Positions 26,458-36,461 are shown, numbered from the stretch's first letter. The stretch: DNA of 64,000 bases from Aquiflexum sp. TKW24L (GCF_023502205.1 NZ_JAMFLG010000002.1:269748-333747), one strand, 5' to 3'. Notes: a model not told the origin generated them from the sequence alone. Made by a program: numbers and translations.

Positions 26458-27555
26458 TTAGTTTTTATTGATTAAAGAGATAAATTCATCAAACAAGTAC
26501 CTTGAATCATGTGGCCCGGGAGATGATTCGGGATGGTATTGAACTGAAAAAGCGGGTTGATTTTTTAATTTGATTCCGGCCACAGTGTTATCGTTTAAAT
26601 GAACATGCGTCATTTCCACTATGTCACTTTTTTCTACATCTTCTCTGTTGACGACAAAACCATGATTTTGTGAAGTGATTTCACTTTTGCCAGTTAAGAG
26701 GTTTTTGATAGGGTGGTTCAATCCGCGGTGACCATGGTGCATTTTGTAAGTGGAAATGCCACAGGCCTCAGCTAGAATCTGATGACCAAGACAAATACCA
26801 AAAAGCGGTTTATTGGTTGCAAGGATATCTTTTGTTGTCTTCACGGCATAATCCATAACAGCTGGATCTCCAGGACCATTGGATAGAAAATAACCATCTG
26901 GATTCCAGGATTCCATTTCTGCCAAAGTCGTTTTAGCAGGGAAAACCTTACAATAAACGCCGCGGTCAGCAAGGTTTCTTAAAATATTTCTTTTGATCCC
27001 AAAATCAAGACAGGCCACCTTAATAGCTGCAGTGTCATTTCCGAAAAAATAAGGAACATCAGTGCAAACTTGGGAGGAAAGTTCTAAACCATTCATGTCC
27101 GGAATTTTATTCAATTCGGCTTTTAAACCTGCAAGATCATCTTCAAACTCCGAACTGATAATAGCATTCATAGCGCCTTTAGATCGCAGGTGTCTTACCA
27201 ACTTTCTGGTATCAATATCGGCAATTCCTGTAATCCCGTAATTGACCAAATAATCCTGCAAAGAGCCAGTTGCATCAAGCCTGCTGTATACTTCCGAGAA
27301 GCTGTTTACCACAATACCCGAAATAGTTGGATGATCAGATTCTATTTCGGAATCTATCACACCATAATTACCGATATGGGATGTGGTGGTAACAACAATT
27401 TGACCGGTATAAGAAGGATCTGTATAGATTTCTTGGTATCCGGTCATGCCTGTATTGAAACAAATTTCACCGCCGTTGGTACCATTACTTCCAATTAATG
27501 TTCCATGGAAAATGGCACCGTCAGCCAAAAGAAGGGTAGCTTTTTGTTTATTCAT
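26458..27555 (-). CDS. carA: Carbamoyl-phosphate synthase small (glutaminase) subunit
   Basis: A 365-residue glutamine amidotransferase. The class-I active site is FGICLGHQ with Cys255, and QYHPESSPGP has the matching His and Glu. The N-terminal half holds the CPSase-small domain (GEICFNTGMTGYQEIYTDPSY). It supplies ammonia to CarB for carbamoyl phosphate, used by PyrB (encoded at 13 kb) and arginine synthesis. carB is not in the window. It has its own -7 box after the terminator that ends the rplQ transcript, and eno follows after 22 bases. Confidence 0.96.
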   Translation of the reverse strand: MNKQKATLLLADGAIFHGTLIGSNGTNGGEICFNTGMTGYQEIYTDPSYTGQIVVTTTSHIGNYGVIDSEIESDHPTISGIVVNSFSEVYSRLDATGSLQDYLVNYGITGIADIDTRKLVRHLRSKGAMNAIISSEFEDDLAGLKAELNKIPDMNGLELSSQVCTDVPYFFGNDTAAIKVACLDFGIKRNILRNLADRGVYCKVFPAKTTLAEMESWNPDGYFLSNGPGDPAVMDYAVKTTKDILATNKPLFGICLGHQILAEACGISTYKMHHGHRGLNHPIKNLLTGKSEITSQNHGFVVNREDVEKSDIVEMTHVHLNDNTVAGIKLKNQPAFSVQYHPESSPGPHDSRYLFDEFISLINKN

Positions 27556-27574
27556 CTTATTTTTTTGGACTTGC

Positions 27575-27582
27575 CAAAGGTA
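27575..27582 (-). promoter_or_regulatory. -7 box for carA-eno
   Basis: On the minus strand TACCTTTG matches TAnnTTTG exactly, 19 bases before the carA ATG and after the rplQ terminator. No TTTG at the ideal -33 distance is seen. Confidence 0.5.
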
Positions 27583-27628
27583 AGGATTTTTGAAGTATTA
27601 GCCTTGGTTAATTGAGGAGGAAATAAAA

Positions 27629-27658
27629 AAAGGGATTGAACCAAAGTCCAATCCCTTT
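27629..27658 (-). terminator. Terminator after rplQ (end of ribosomal operon)
   Basis: On the minus strand a 10-bp stem AAAGGGATTG/CAATCCCTTT with a 10-base loop is followed by a long T-rich run (TTTTTTTATTT type). This lies 24 bases past the rplQ stop and marks the end of the rplC-rplQ transcript. Confidence 0.92.
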
Positions 27659-27681
27659 ATATTTAAAATACCTGACATAAA

Positions 27682-28176
27682 TTACTCACCAGTATTTTCA
27701 TCCTTATTTTCTTCAGCCTTAGGAGCCGGAGCTTCAACAGAATCAGTAGGTTTAGGAGTACTTCTTCTGCTTCTTCTTGTGGTCTTTTTAGCTGGCTGGG
27801 CGTCTTTCAACATCAATTCATTGAAATCAACCAATTCTATGATACACATTTCTGCATTGTCACCCAATCGGAAACTTGTTTTGATGATTCTTGTGTAACC
27901 ACCGGCTCTAGCTCCGACTTTTTCTACAACATCTCCAAATAAGGCTTTGATTCCTTCTTTGTTTTGAAGATAGGAGAAAACTATCCTTCTATTGTGTGTT
28001 GTATCTTCTTTGGCTCTGGTGATCAGAGGCTCTACATATTTTCTTAGCTCCTTTGCCTTAGCAAGCGTCGTAGATATACGCTTATGAAGAATCAGGGAAG
28101 TTGCCATGTTAGAAAGCATTGCTTTCCTGTGACTCGCTGTCCTGCCAAGGTGGTTAAATTTCTTACCGTGTCTCAT
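27682..28176 (-). CDS. rplQ: 50S ribosomal protein L17
   Basis: A 164-residue protein, longer than the roughly 127 residues of E. coli. The core [13 protein letters not shown] and [19 protein letters not shown] are standard. The extra C-terminal tail (about 45 residues) is rich in Lys, Arg, Pro and Glu, low in complexity, and of unknown use. L17 binds 23S rRNA near the peptide exit tunnel. It follows rpoA by 6 bases and is the last gene before a strong terminator. Confidence 0.97.
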   Translation of the reverse strand: MRHGKKFNHLGRTASHRKAMLSNMATSLILHKRISTTLAKAKELRKYVEPLITRAKEDTTHNRRIVFSYLQNKEGIKALFGDVVEKVGARAGGYTRIIKTSFRLGDNAEMCIIELVDFNELMLKDAQPAKKTTRRSRRSTPKPTDSVEAPAPKAEENKDENTGE

Positions 28177-28182
28177 TTTAAA

Positions 28183-29172
28183 TTATTCTTCATCAAGTTT
28201 ATACTTAGCCAAATCCATTCCAAAGGTCAAACTTTTTTCTTGGATTAACTGCTCTAATTCAGCTAGTGATTTCTTGCCAAAGTTTCTAAATTTCATCATG
28301 TCTGAAATCTCTAATTTGGCAAGGTCACCTAGGGTTCTTACATCTGCTGCCTTCAAACAGTTGAAAGCTCTTACGGATAGATCCAAATCACTCAAGGGAG
28401 TTTTAAGAAGTTTTCTCATGTGCAAGAATTCCTCATCAATTGGCTCAGGTTCAGATATTCCGGTAGAATCCAAGACCATGGTCTGATCTGAAAACAACAT
28501 GAAATGTTGAATTAGAATTTTTGCTGATTCCTGAAGCGCTTTTTCCGGGTGGATAGATCCGTCTGTGGTTACTTCCAAGATCAACTTTTCAAAGTCAGTC
28601 TTTTGTTCAACCCTTGTATTTTCGACACTGTATTTCACATTCTTTATGGGAGTGAAAATCGCATCAATAGGAATCACTCCAAAGATTTGTTCTTTTGGTT
28701 TTGATTCATCTGCAGGAAGGTACCCCCTGCCTTTTTCAACTGTCAATTCAATTTCGAAACTTTTGGTGTTATCTAGGTGACAGATAATCAACTCCGGATT
28801 CAAAACTTCGAAGGAAGAGGTGAATTTGGCGATATCTCCCGCAGTGACAACAGGTTGGTTTTTAACTTCAACAGTTATCTTCCCGTCAATGGAGTCGTGG
28901 ACTTTTTTAAATCTGACTTGCTTGAGGTTCAGAATGATATCAGTAACATCTTCAACAACGCCCTCAATTGTAGAAAACTCATGTACTACCCCAGGAAGCT
29001 TCACAGAAGTGATCGCATAACCTTCCAATGAGGACAAAAGTATTCTCCTCAAGGCATTACCGATGGTGACCCCGTAGCCTTTTTCAAGAGGCTTAAAGGT
29101 GAATAGACCGTGAAAATCATCGGCTTTTTCCATTACCACTTTCTCGGGCATTTGAAATGCTAATATGGACAT
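28183..29172 (-). CDS. rpoA: RNA polymerase alpha subunit
   Basis: A 329-residue subunit. The N-terminal domain (to about 235) has the dimer and assembly segment [15 protein letters not shown], and the C-terminal domain has the DNA-binding HhH motif [26 protein letters not shown]. Assembles the beta and beta' subunits, which are encoded at 46-54 kb. It follows rpsD by 31 bases and precedes rplQ. Full length. Confidence 0.98.
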   Translation of the reverse strand: MSILAFQMPEKVVMEKADDFHGLFTFKPLEKGYGVTIGNALRRILLSSLEGYAITSVKLPGVVHEFSTIEGVVEDVTDIILNLKQVRFKKVHDSIDGKITVEVKNQPVVTAGDIAKFTSSFEVLNPELIICHLDNTKSFEIELTVEKGRGYLPADESKPKEQIFGVIPIDAIFTPIKNVKYSVENTRVEQKTDFEKLILEVTTDGSIHPEKALQESAKILIQHFMLFSDQTMVLDSTGISEPEPIDEEFLHMRKLLKTPLSDLDLSVRAFNCLKAADVRTLGDLAKLEISDMMKFRNFGKKSLAELEQLIQEKSLTFGMDLAKYKLDEE

Positions 29173-29203
29173 ATCAATAGTTCTGTTTAAGTCTGAAAGA
29201 TTA

Positions 29204-29806
29204 TTATTTCGAGTAAAGTTCGACGATCAATTGTTCCTTGATATTCTCAGGAATATCATCTCTACTTGGGATCGATACAAACTTACCTGCTAAAGAGGCG
29301 TTATCCCACTCTAACCATGAATAACGATTGCTTCTACCAGCAAGACTAGTAGAAATTGCTTCAAGAGACTTAGAACGCTCTCTGACAGCAACAACATCAC
29401 CGGGCTTTAAGGTGTAGGACGGAATGTTGACTAACTCGCCATTGACAAGAATATGTTTGTGAGAGACAAGTTGTCTAGCACCTCTTCTTGTTGGCGCGAT
29501 ACCTAATCTGAATACTGTATTGTCTAATCTAGATTCCAATAACTGGAGAAGGTTTTCACCTGTAATTCCCTGCTTTCTAGAAGCAATATTAAACATTTTA
29601 GCAAACTGTCTTTCCAATACACCATAGATGTACTTCGCCTTTTGCTTTTCAGCAAGTTGGATAGCATATTCAGACTGTTTTTTTCTTCTACCTCTTCCGT
29701 GCATTCCGGGAGGGTAATTTTTCTTTTGGAGAGCTTTGCTGTATCCTTCGATAGGCTCACCGAATCTTCTGGCGATCTTTGCCTTTGGACCTGTATATCT
29801 TGCCAT
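29204..29806 (-). CDS. rpsD: 30S ribosomal protein S4
   Basis: A 200-residue protein that starts 16S rRNA folding. The S4 RNA-binding domain is visible at 90-155 ([33 protein letters not shown]). The N-terminal zinc-cysteine cluster found in some bacteria is absent. The gene lies between rpsK (20-base gap) and rpoA. Confidence 0.98.
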   Translation of the reverse strand: MARYTGPKAKIARRFGEPIEGYSKALQKKNYPPGMHGRGRRKKQSEYAIQLAEKQKAKYIYGVLERQFAKMFNIASRKQGITGENLLQLLESRLDNTVFRLGIAPTRRGARQLVSHKHILVNGELVNIPSYTLKPGDVVAVRERSKSLEAISTSLAGRSNRYSWLEWDNASLAGKFVSIPSRDDIPENIKEQLIVELYSK

Positions 29807-29826
29807 TATATATCTTCTTTAAGAAA

Positions 29827-30225
29827 TTATACTCTTCTACGTTTTGGAGGACGACATCCATTGTGCGGTAGTGGAGTCACATCCACGATGGTTGTTACGT
29901 CTAATCCTACATTTTGCAAAGTTCTGATCGCAGACTCACGTCCTGCACCTGGTCCTTTTACAAAAACCTCAATTTTTCTCAATCCAAGGTCATATGCTAC
30001 CTGTCCGCAATTTTGAGCGGCCATTTGTGCAGCATAAGGAGTGTTCTTTTTGGAGCCTCTGAATCCCATTTTACCGGCAGAAGCCCAAGAGATCACTTGA
30101 CCAGAATTATTGGTAATAGAGATGATGATGTTGTTAAAAGAAGCTTTGATGTGCACTTGGCCCACCGCCTCTACTTTAACAACTCTTTTTTTACCTTTAG
30201 CTTTATCGTTTCTTTTCTGAGCCAT
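29827..30225 (-). CDS. rpsK: 30S ribosomal protein S11
   Basis: A 132-residue protein of the 30S platform that contacts 16S rRNA and S7. Conserved parts are [13 protein letters not shown] and the basic end [11 protein letters not shown]. Gap of 15 bases to rpsM and 20 to rpsD. Full length. Confidence 0.98.
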   Translation of the reverse strand: MAQKRNDKAKGKKRVVKVEAVGQVHIKASFNNIIISITNNSGQVISWASAGKMGFRGSKKNTPYAAQMAAQNCGQVAYDLGLRKIEVFVKGPGAGRESAIRTLQNVGLDVTTIVDVTPLPHNGCRPPKRRRV

Positions 30226-30240
30226 AATCTACTTCAAGAT

Positions 30241-30618
30241 TTATTTAGTTGCTTTTTTCTTGTTAGCAACAGTCTTTCTCTTACCTTTTCTTGTTCTAGC
30301 ATTATTCTTGGTTTTCTGACCACGAACAGGAAGACCCTTTCTATGCCTCAAACCTCTGTAACATCCAATATCCATCAATCTCTTAATGTTCAATTGAATT
30401 TCAGATTTCAATGCGCCTTCGGTTCTGATTTCCTCAGCTATGATTGTTCTGATAGCGGTTGATTCATCATCATCCCACTCACCTGCTTTCTTGTCAAAAG
30501 AAATTCCCGCTTTAGTCAGGATGGATCTCGCTGAACTTCTACCTATTCCGAAGATGTAGGTCAAGCCGATCTCACCACGCTTGTTGTCTGGTATGTCAAC
30601 ACCTGCAATTCTTGCCAT
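30241..30618 (-). CDS. rpsM: 30S ribosomal protein S13
   Basis: A 125-residue protein of the 30S head that contacts P-site tRNA and the 50S subunit. The start [30 protein letters not shown] opening and the tail [22 protein letters not shown] are standard. It follows rpmJ by 5 bases. Confidence 0.98.
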   Translation of the reverse strand: MARIAGVDIPDNKRGEIGLTYIFGIGRSSARSILTKAGISFDKKAGEWDDDESTAIRTIIAEEIRTEGALKSEIQLNIKRLMDIGCYRGLRHRKGLPVRGQKTKNNARTRKGKRKTVANKKKATK

Positions 30619-30623
30619 AATGA

Positions 30624-30740
30624 TTAACCTTGTCTTTGTTTAAACTTAGGATTTTTCTTGTTGATGACGTAAAGTTTTCCATTTCTTCTGACAACCTTAC
30701 AATCAACACTTCTCTTTTTGATTGATGTCTTTACTTTCAT
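30624..30740 (-). CDS. rpmJ: 50S ribosomal protein L36, zinc-free form
   Basis: A 38-residue gene found by reading the gap between rpsM and infA on the minus strand: ATG at 30738-30740, TAA at 30624-30626. The protein starts [10 protein letters not shown] and ends NPKFKQRQG, as L36 does. The zinc ligands of the common form are mostly missing: position 11 is Ser, 14 is Cys, 27 is Asn and 33 is Phe. Binds 23S rRNA late in 50S assembly. Follows infA by 6 bases. Confidence 0.95.
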   Translation of the reverse strand: MKVKTSIKKRSVDCKVVRRNGKLYVINKKNPKFKQRQG

Positions 30741-30746
30741 GACATT

Positions 30747-30965
30747 TTATTTGTATCTGTAAACGATTCTACCTTTTGAAAGATCGTAGGGGGAAAGCTC
30801 CAATTTTACTTTATCACCCGGAAGGATCTTGATATAATTCATTCTCATTTTACCGGAAATATGGGCTATTAATTGATGTCCATTTTCCAATTCCACTTTA
30901 AACATTGCATTGGACAATGCTTCTACGATAGTTCCATCTTGTTCAATAGATGTCTGTTTTGCCAT
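30747..30965 (-). CDS. infA: Translation initiation factor IF-1
   Basis: A 72-residue protein consisting of one S1/OB domain; binds the A site of the 30S subunit during initiation. Standard segments are [20 protein letters not shown] and [20 protein letters not shown]. It follows map by 2 bases and precedes rpmJ. Confidence 0.98.
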   Translation of the reverse strand: MAKQTSIEQDGTIVEALSNAMFKVELENGHQLIAHISGKMRMNYIKILPGDKVKLELSPYDLSKGRIVYRYK

Positions 30966-30967
30966 AC

Positions 30968-31741
30968 TTAGAATTTGAAATTTTCTTCTATATATTGGTG
31001 TGTAGTCAAAATCTCGGTTCTATCCTCAAAGATTGCCACTGTATGTTCATAATGGGCTGATTGTTTCCTATCAGCTGTTCTTATTGTCCAGCCATCACTT
31101 TCTTGAACAATATTCCTTGTACCAAGATTGATCATGGGCTCGATGGCGATTACCATCCCGCTTTTAAGAAGAGGGCCACTTCCCTTTTTACCGTAATTGG
31201 GCACTTCAGGTGTCTCATGCAGGTTTCGGCCTAAACCGTGGCCGACCAATTCCCTTACAACAGTGTAACCTTTGGCTTCAACATATTTCTGAATGGTATA
31301 TCCAATATCTCCAATCCTATTTCCAAATACAGCCTTCTCGATACCTAAGTAAAGAGATTCCTTTGTTGTTTTGAGCAAGGACAATACTTGTGGAGAAATA
31401 TCACCGACAGGGTAAGTATAAGCGCTATCGCTATGAAAACCTTGGTGAAAGACTCCACAATCTACTGAGATTATATCGCCATCTTTCAAAACATAATTAC
31501 TAGGAAATCCGTGCACCACTACTTCATTAACTGAAATACATAAGGCGGAAGGAAATCCGTTGTAACCTTTGAATGAGGGTACACCATCGTTATCTCTGAT
31601 GTATTCTTCTGCTATTTTGTCAAGAAAAGAGGTCTTTACCCCTTCTTTAATATGTTTGGCCACTTCACCGTGAGCCTTTCCTAAAATCTGAGCACCATGT
31701 TTGATTATCTGAACTTCCTCGGAAGTTTTATAATGAATCAT
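30968..31741 (-). CDS. map: Methionine aminopeptidase type I
   Basis: A 257-residue cytoplasmic metallopeptidase that removes the initiator Met. The five metal ligands are visible: two Asp in [17 protein letters not shown], His in [10 protein letters not shown], Glu in AIEPMI and Glu in YEHTVAIFE. It overlaps secY by 4 bases (31738-31741) and precedes infA, an order usual in bacteria. Lacks an N-terminal SH3-type extension. Confidence 0.97.
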   Translation of the reverse strand: MIHYKTSEEVQIIKHGAQILGKAHGEVAKHIKEGVKTSFLDKIAEEYIRDNDGVPSFKGYNGFPSALCISVNEVVVHGFPSNYVLKDGDIISVDCGVFHQGFHSDSAYTYPVGDISPQVLSLLKTTKESLYLGIEKAVFGNRIGDIGYTIQKYVEAKGYTVVRELVGHGLGRNLHETPEVPNYGKKGSGPLLKSGMVIAIEPMINLGTRNIVQESDGWTIRTADRKQSAHYEHTVAIFEDRTEILTTHQYIEENFKF

Positions 31742-33060
31742 ACCGCTGCTGCGTAGTTAGTAGGATTATTTTTCATGTTTCCACTCTTCATCATTCCTTC
31801 ATAGTGCCTCATCAACAAATAACTTTCTATTTGTCTTAAAGTATCCATGATCACACCGACCATAATCAAGAGTGAAGTACCTCCATAAAATTGAGCAAAC
31901 TCACCACCAACTCCCGCAATAATTGCAAAGGCAGGTAATATTGCAATCAAGGATAGTAAGATGGATCCCGGAAGCGTTATTCTTGATATGATATTATCAA
32001 TGAAATCTGAAGTTGGGGCACCTGGTTTGATCCCGGGCACAAATCCTCCATTCCTTTTCAAATCTTCTGCAATTTGCTCAGGATTGACCGTAATCGCCGT
32101 GTAGAAGAAAGTGAATAGAATGATCATAGTTGCAAAAACTAGGTTATACTGCCAAGAAGTAAAGTCACTGAAAGTGCTTCCAATATAGTTGGCAATATCA
32201 TTTTCTGAAGACCAAATCTGAGCAATAAGAGCAGGTAAGAACATCAGTGACTGTGCAAAGATAATAGGCATTACACCAGACGCATTCACCTTTATAGGTA
32301 TATACTGCCTTTGTCCACCATAAACTTTACCACCCACAACTTGCTTTGCATATTGAACGGGGATCCTTCTCGTAGCTTCTGTCATGGCTACAACACCAAG
32401 CACCACAAAGAACAAAACTGCTGCTTCAATCAATAACAATAACATTCCTGAAGTACCTTTTGAAACAACTTCTGCGATAATTGCTCCAGGGAATCTTGAG
32501 ATAATCCCAATCATAATCAGCATGGAAATACCATTCCCTATACCTTTCTCAGTAATCTTCTCTCCGAGCCACATACAGAACATTGTACCTGCAGTTAAGA
32601 GAACCAAAGAACTGAACATGAAGAGGGTAGTTCCCACCATTACAGCTCCTGTTGGGAGAATGGTTGCGGTAATATAACCAACCCCCTGAGCAATGGTAAT
32701 CAAGATGGTAAGTACTCTAGTGAACTGGTTAATTCTCTTTCTACCTGATTCTCCTTCTTTCTGAAGTTTCTGAAAATACGGAACTCCAACAGTCAATAAC
32801 TGTAGCACAATTGAAGCAGAGATATAGGGCATAATACCTAAACCAAAAATGGAAGCGTTACTGAAAGCGCCACCAAGGAATGTATCAATTAAGCCGAAAA
32901 TACCTTCCGGAGCATCGCCAAGTTTAGAAGGATCTACACCTGGCAATACTATAAAAGAACCAAGTCTAAACACAACAAGAAAACCTATTGTATTTATTAT
33001 CCGGATCCTTAGATCTTCAATAGAAAAGATATTCTTAACTGTTGAGAAAAACTTTTTCAT
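31738..33060 (-). CDS. secY: Sec translocon channel subunit SecY
   Basis: A 440-residue inner-membrane protein with ten predicted helices. Conserved parts: FRLGSFIVLPGVDP (first helix and plug region), GIGNGISMLI, RIPVQYAKQ in the cytoplasmic loop that binds SecA and the ribosome, and PEQIAEDLKRNGGFVPGIKPG. It forms the channel with SecE, encoded at 57 kb. Follows rplO by 4 bases, overlaps map by 4. Confidence 0.98.
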   Translation of the reverse strand: MKKFFSTVKNIFSIEDLRIRIINTIGFLVVFRLGSFIVLPGVDPSKLGDAPEGIFGLIDTFLGGAFSNASIFGLGIMPYISASIVLQLLTVGVPYFQKLQKEGESGRKRINQFTRVLTILITIAQGVGYITATILPTGAVMVGTTLFMFSSLVLLTAGTMFCMWLGEKITEKGIGNGISMLIMIGIISRFPGAIIAEVVSKGTSGMLLLLIEAAVLFFVVLGVVAMTEATRRIPVQYAKQVVGGKVYGGQRQYIPIKVNASGVMPIIFAQSLMFLPALIAQIWSSENDIANYIGSTFSDFTSWQYNLVFATMIILFTFFYTAITVNPEQIAEDLKRNGGFVPGIKPGAPTSDFIDNIISRITLPGSILLSLIAILPAFAIIAGVGGEFAQFYGGTSLLIMVGVIMDTLRQIESYLLMRHYEGMMKSGNMKNNPTNYAAAV

Positions 33061-33064
33061 TTAT

Positions 33065-33511
33065 TTAAAGCTTGGTTACTGTTCCGCCTACTTTTTCAAT
33101 AGCTTCTACAGCAGAAGCAGAGAATAGGTGAGCACTTACATTTAATTTGGCTGTAAGTTCGCCTCTACCTAACACTTTTACAACATCTTTTCTAGAAACC
33201 AATCCATGTTCTACCAAGGTATCAAATGAAATTATTTCTAAATTAAATTCAGTGGCCAAATTTTGGAGAACATCCAGGTTTAGTGGCTTGTTAGTTACAG
33301 TGTTTAGGCTTTTGAATCCAAACTTAGGAACTCGTCTTTGAAGTGGCATCTGACCACCTTCAAATCCTAGCTTTGATTTATATCCTGAACGGGATTTGGC
33401 ACCTTTGTGACCTCTTGTAGAGGTTCCGCCTCTTCCTGATCCTGTTCCACGTCCGATTCTCTTGCAAGATTTTACCGAACCTTCTGCAGGTTTTAGTGTA
33501 TGTAATTTCAT
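33065..33511 (-). CDS. rplO: 50S ribosomal protein L15
   Basis: A 148-residue protein with the Gly/Arg-rich N-terminus GRGTGSGRGGTSTRGHKGAKS that reaches into 23S rRNA, and GQMPLQRRVPKFGF. A late assembly protein. It is 2 bases from rpmD and 4 bases from secY. Full length. Confidence 0.98.
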   Translation of the reverse strand: MKLHTLKPAEGSVKSCKRIGRGTGSGRGGTSTRGHKGAKSRSGYKSKLGFEGGQMPLQRRVPKFGFKSLNTVTNKPLNLDVLQNLATEFNLEIISFDTLVEHGLVSRKDVVKVLGRGELTAKLNVSAHLFSASAVEAIEKVGGTVTKL

Positions 33512-33513
33512 AA

Positions 33514-33693
33514 TTAAGCTTCCTCCACTTTTACAAGGTGACTAACTTTTCTAACCATACCAGCGATTGCAGGATTGCTTTCAATCTCTACACTCTTGTT
33601 GATTTTACCAAGTCCAAGGGCTACGATTGTAGCCTTTTGATCTTTTGGTCTTTTTATGGTACTTCTTATCTGAGTGATTCTGATTTTTCCCAT
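33514..33693 (-). CDS. rpmD: 50S ribosomal protein L30
   Basis: A 59-residue protein. I start at ATG 33693 (MGKIRITQIRS), the family's usual opening; an in-frame ATG at 33756 would overlap rpsE and add 21 unconserved residues. Core TIKRPKDQKATIVALGLGKIN is standard. Four bases after rpsE. Confidence 0.96.
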   Translation of the reverse strand: MGKIRITQIRSTIKRPKDQKATIVALGLGKINKSVEIESNPAIAGMVRKVSHLVKVEEA

Positions 33694-33697
33694 TTTA

Positions 33698-34216
33698 TTA
33701 ACCGTTAAAGACTTTTGACATTTTAACTCCTCTTTGTTGAGAAACCGCGATAGCATCTCTCAACTGTACCAAGGCATCAATAGTAGCTTTTACCACGTTG
33801 TGTGGATTTGAAGAACCTTTCGATTTTGCCAATACGTCGGTTACTCCAGCACTTTCCAAAACAGCACGCATCGCACCACCTGCAATTACACCGGTACCGG
33901 CAGCAGCAGGTTTGATAAGGACAAAACCTCCACCGAACTTTCCTAACTGCTCATGAGGAATAGTACCCTTCAAAACAGGAACTCTCACAAGGTTCTTTTT
34001 TGCATCTTCAATGCCTTTAGTAATTGCATCAGTAACTTCGTTGGCTTTGCCAAGTCCGTAACCTACAACACCAGCACCATCACCTACTACAACTATAGCA
34101 GAGAATGAAAATCTCCTACCACCTTTTACTACTTTGGCAACTCGGTTGATAGCAACAACTTTCTCTTTTAATTCAGTATCTGTTGCCCTAATTGGTTTTC
34201 TTTTTACCTGAGACAT
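33698..34216 (-). CDS. rpsE: 30S ribosomal protein S5
   Basis: A 172-residue protein near the mRNA entrance of the 30S subunit; helps decoding accuracy. Visible: [19 protein letters not shown] (double-stranded-RNA-binding-like part) and [13 protein letters not shown]. Followed by rpmD after 4 bases; 8 bases from rplR. Confidence 0.98.
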   Translation of the reverse strand: MSQVKRKPIRATDTELKEKVVAINRVAKVVKGGRRFSFSAIVVVGDGAGVVGYGLGKANEVTDAITKGIEDAKKNLVRVPVLKGTIPHEQLGKFGGGFVLIKPAAAGTGVIAGGAMRAVLESAGVTDVLAKSKGSSNPHNVVKATIDALVQLRDAIAVSQQRGVKMSKVFNG

Positions 34217-34224
34217 AATATCTT

Positions 34225-34575
34225 TTAAAATTTAAGGCCACCTTCCCTTGCACCATCTGCAAGAGCTTTAACATTTCCATGATATAAGTATCCACCTCTA
34301 TCGAAAACAACTTCGGAGACACCATTTGCTACAGCTCTTTCAGCTAATTTTTTACCCACTTCTTTGGAAACTGTAACGTTTGCGTTGTTAACAGAACCCA
34401 ATTCTTTGGAAGAAGCATGTGCAAGCGTATGACCCTTAAGATCATCCACAAGCTGTGCGTAAATACCGGTATTACTTTTGAATACAGACAAACGAGGTCT
34501 TGAATCAGTACCAGAGATTTTTCTTCTTATACTTCTTTTGATTCTAAGTCTTCTTAAACTCTTATTAAAGGCCAT
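34225..34575 (-). CDS. rplR: 50S ribosomal protein L18
   Basis: A 116-residue 5S-rRNA-binding protein. It starts [19 protein letters not shown], followed by [17 protein letters not shown] and ending AREGGLKF, all standard. Between rplF (5-base gap) and rpsE (8-base gap). Confidence 0.98.
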   Translation of the reverse strand: MAFNKSLRRLRIKRSIRRKISGTDSRPRLSVFKSNTGIYAQLVDDLKGHTLAHASSKELGSVNNANVTVSKEVGKKLAERAVANGVSEVVFDRGGYLYHGNVKALADGAREGGLKF

Positions 34576-34580
34576 ATTAA

Positions 34581-35138
34581 TTATTTTTTACCGGCAGTTT
34601 TACCAGCCTTACGTCTAACAATTTCTCCGACAAAGCGTACACCCTTACCTTTATAAGGCTCTACTTTACGCAATGATTTAATCTTGGCAGCAATTTGACC
34701 AACCAATTCTTTATCAATCCCTTCCAATGTAATAAGAGGGTTTTTACCTTTAGGAGTTTCGGTCTTTAAAGAGACGGACTCAGGAAGCGCAAAAAAGATG
34801 TTGTGTGAATAACCTAAGGAAAGTTCAAGAACTTGTCCTTGATTAGACGCCTTATAACCCACCCCAACAAGTTCCAGGTCTTTTTTGTATCCATCAGATA
34901 CACCGATTACCATATTGTTAATTAGGGACCTGTATAGACCGTGAAGTGATTTATGTCTCTTAGATTCTGTAGGTCTTTCAAGGATAATTTCATTACCCTC
35001 AACCTTCACAGCAATGTCGGGATTCACATCCCTACTTAGAGTACCTTTGGGACCTTTAACAGTAACAGCATTGAATGCAGTTACGTCTACAGTAACACCC
35101 GCAGGTATATTTATTGGTTTTTTACCTATTCTAGACAT
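34581..35138 (-). CDS. rplF: 50S ribosomal protein L6
   Basis: A 185-residue protein with two similar domains, located near the sarcin-ricin loop. [15 protein letters not shown] and [11 protein letters not shown] are typical, as is [19 protein letters not shown] [15 protein letters not shown]. Gap of 9 bases to rpsH and 5 to rplR. Confidence 0.98.
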   Translation of the reverse strand: MSRIGKKPINIPAGVTVDVTAFNAVTVKGPKGTLSRDVNPDIAVKVEGNEIILERPTESKRHKSLHGLYRSLINNMVIGVSDGYKKDLELVGVGYKASNQGQVLELSLGYSHNIFFALPESVSLKTETPKGKNPLITLEGIDKELVGQIAAKIKSLRKVEPYKGKGVRFVGEIVRRKAGKTAGKK

Positions 35139-35147
35139 GACGGTATA

Positions 35148-35543
35148 TTAATAAACGTAGCAAAGTACTTCTCCTCCAACACCTTCAGTGCGTGCTTCTT
35201 TATCGGTCATTACACCTTTGGAAGTAGAGAGGATAGCAATTCCAAGGCCGTTGATAACTCTTGGAAGATCTTCATGTTTTACATATTTTCTTAGACCTGG
35301 CTTACTAACTCTACTCAGGTTTACGATGGCATTTTGCTTTGTCGATGGATTATATTTCAAAGCTATTTTGATGATGCCCTGAGGACCATTTTCATCAAAT
35401 TTATAATTTTGAATATAACCTTTATCATGAAGCACCTTCGTGATCTCCTTCTTTATGTTAGAAGCAGGCATCTCAACGATTCTATGAGTTGCCTTGATGG
35501 CATTTCTCAATCTTGTCAGATAATCAGCTATTGGATCAGTCAT
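35148..35543 (-). CDS. rpsH: 30S ribosomal protein S8
   Basis: A 131-residue protein that binds the central domain of 16S rRNA. MTDPIADYLTRLRNA and the end GVGGEVLCYVY are standard. S8 is the autoregulator of the spc operon in E. coli. Unlike the tightly packed neighbours, it is preceded by an 85-base gap containing a -7 box and a possible hairpin, so a new transcript may start here. Confidence 0.98.
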   Translation of the reverse strand: MTDPIADYLTRLRNAIKATHRIVEMPASNIKKEITKVLHDKGYIQNYKFDENGPQGIIKIALKYNPSTKQNAIVNLSRVSKPGLRKYVKHEDLPRVINGLGIAILSTSKGVMTDKEARTEGVGGEVLCYVY

Positions 35544-35560
35544 AATTATATAAGTCTAAC

Positions 35561-35586
35561 TGCACTTTCCCGCTAAGGGAGTGCAA
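35561..35586 (-). promoter_or_regulatory. Possible 5'-leader hairpin before rpsH
   Basis: On the minus strand TGCACT-CCC-TTAGC-GGG-AA-AGTGCA can fold with a two-base bulge. The outer bases overlap the end of the -7 box, so if transcription starts just after it, part of the stem would be missing. It is a candidate regulatory structure only. Confidence 0.35.
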
Positions 35587-35591
35587 AGTTA
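35584..35591 (-). promoter_or_regulatory. -7 box before rpsH
   Basis: TAACTTTG on the minus strand is an exact TAnnTTTG match within the 85-base rpsN-rpsH gap. The -33 region reads TTTT instead of TTTG. It may start an internal transcript for rpsH through rplQ. Confidence 0.45.
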
Positions 35592-35628
35592 CACAATGAT
35601 TTTAAGAATAAAAATTCTTGTTAAAATT

Positions 35629-35898
35629 TTACCAGCTAGACTTAGTAATTCCCGGAATTTTACCTGCCGAAGCCATTTCTCTAAAGGTTACCCTGTTGAT
35701 GCCAAACTTCCTCATATATCCCTTTGGACGACCTGTTAATTTGCACCTGTTGTGTAACCTGACAGGTGAAGAATTTTTCGGTAATTTATCCAATCCTGCA
35801 AAATCCCCCGCTGCTTTTAATGCAGCACGTTTTTTAGCATATTTAGCTACAAGACTTTCTCTCTTACGCTCGCGGGCTTTTAGTGACTCTCTTGCCAT
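35629..35898 (-). CDS. rpsN: 30S ribosomal protein S14, zinc-free type
   Basis: An 89-residue S14 of the long (C-minus) type, which lacks the CxxC zinc cluster of the short form. [17 protein letters not shown] and [18 protein letters not shown] are typical. Located 8 bases after rplE. Followed by an 85-base gap with a promoter-like box. Confidence 0.97.
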   Translation of the reverse strand: MARESLKARERKRESLVAKYAKKRAALKAAGDFAGLDKLPKNSSPVRLHNRCKLTGRPKGYMRKFGINRVTFREMASAGKIPGITKSSW

Positions 35899-35906
35899 AA
35901 TATTTC

Positions 35907-36461
35907 TTAATTATTTTTGTTAATAAAAGGCATTCCAAAAGCTTTTAACAAAGCATAGCTTTCTTCATCTGTCTTGGCCGAAGTCACAAAAGTGATATCC
36001 ATGCCAGAAATTTTGTTCACCTTTTCGATGCTGATTTCAGGGAAAATGATTTGCTCGGTTACACCCAGGGTATAATTACCTCTTCCATCAAATCCTTTGT
36101 CATTGATTCCTTTGAAATCTCTTACTCTTGGAAGAGCAATTGTCATCAATCGATCAAGGAATTCATACATCTTATTGCCTCTCAAAGTAACTTTAGCCCC
36201 AATCGGCATTCCTTCTCTCAACTTAAAGTTAGAAACTGAAGTTTTTGCTTTGGTTGATACTGCTTTTTGACCGGCAATCAAGGAAAGTTCTTCAACACCT
36301 TGATCTACCAACTTCTTGTCAGCAACTGCCGCTCCGATCCCTTTGTTGATTACTATTTTTGTCAATTTAGGAACTTCCATCACTGAACTGTACTGAAATT
36401 TCTCCTTCATTGAAGGAACTATTTCAGCCATATATCTATCTTTTACTCTAGGATTAGCCAT
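35907..36461 (-). CDS. rplE: 50S ribosomal protein L5
   Basis: A 184-residue 5S-rRNA-binding protein. [33 protein letters not shown] and [20 protein letters not shown] are conserved. It overlaps rplX by 8 bases (36454-36461), suggesting coupled translation. Confidence 0.98.
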   Translation of the reverse strand: MANPRVKDRYMAEIVPSMKEKFQYSSVMEVPKLTKIVINKGIGAAVADKKLVDQGVEELSLIAGQKAVSTKAKTSVSNFKLREGMPIGAKVTLRGNKMYEFLDRLMTIALPRVRDFKGINDKGFDGRGNYTLGVTEQIIFPEISIEKVNKISGMDITFVTSAKTDEESYALLKAFGMPFINKNN

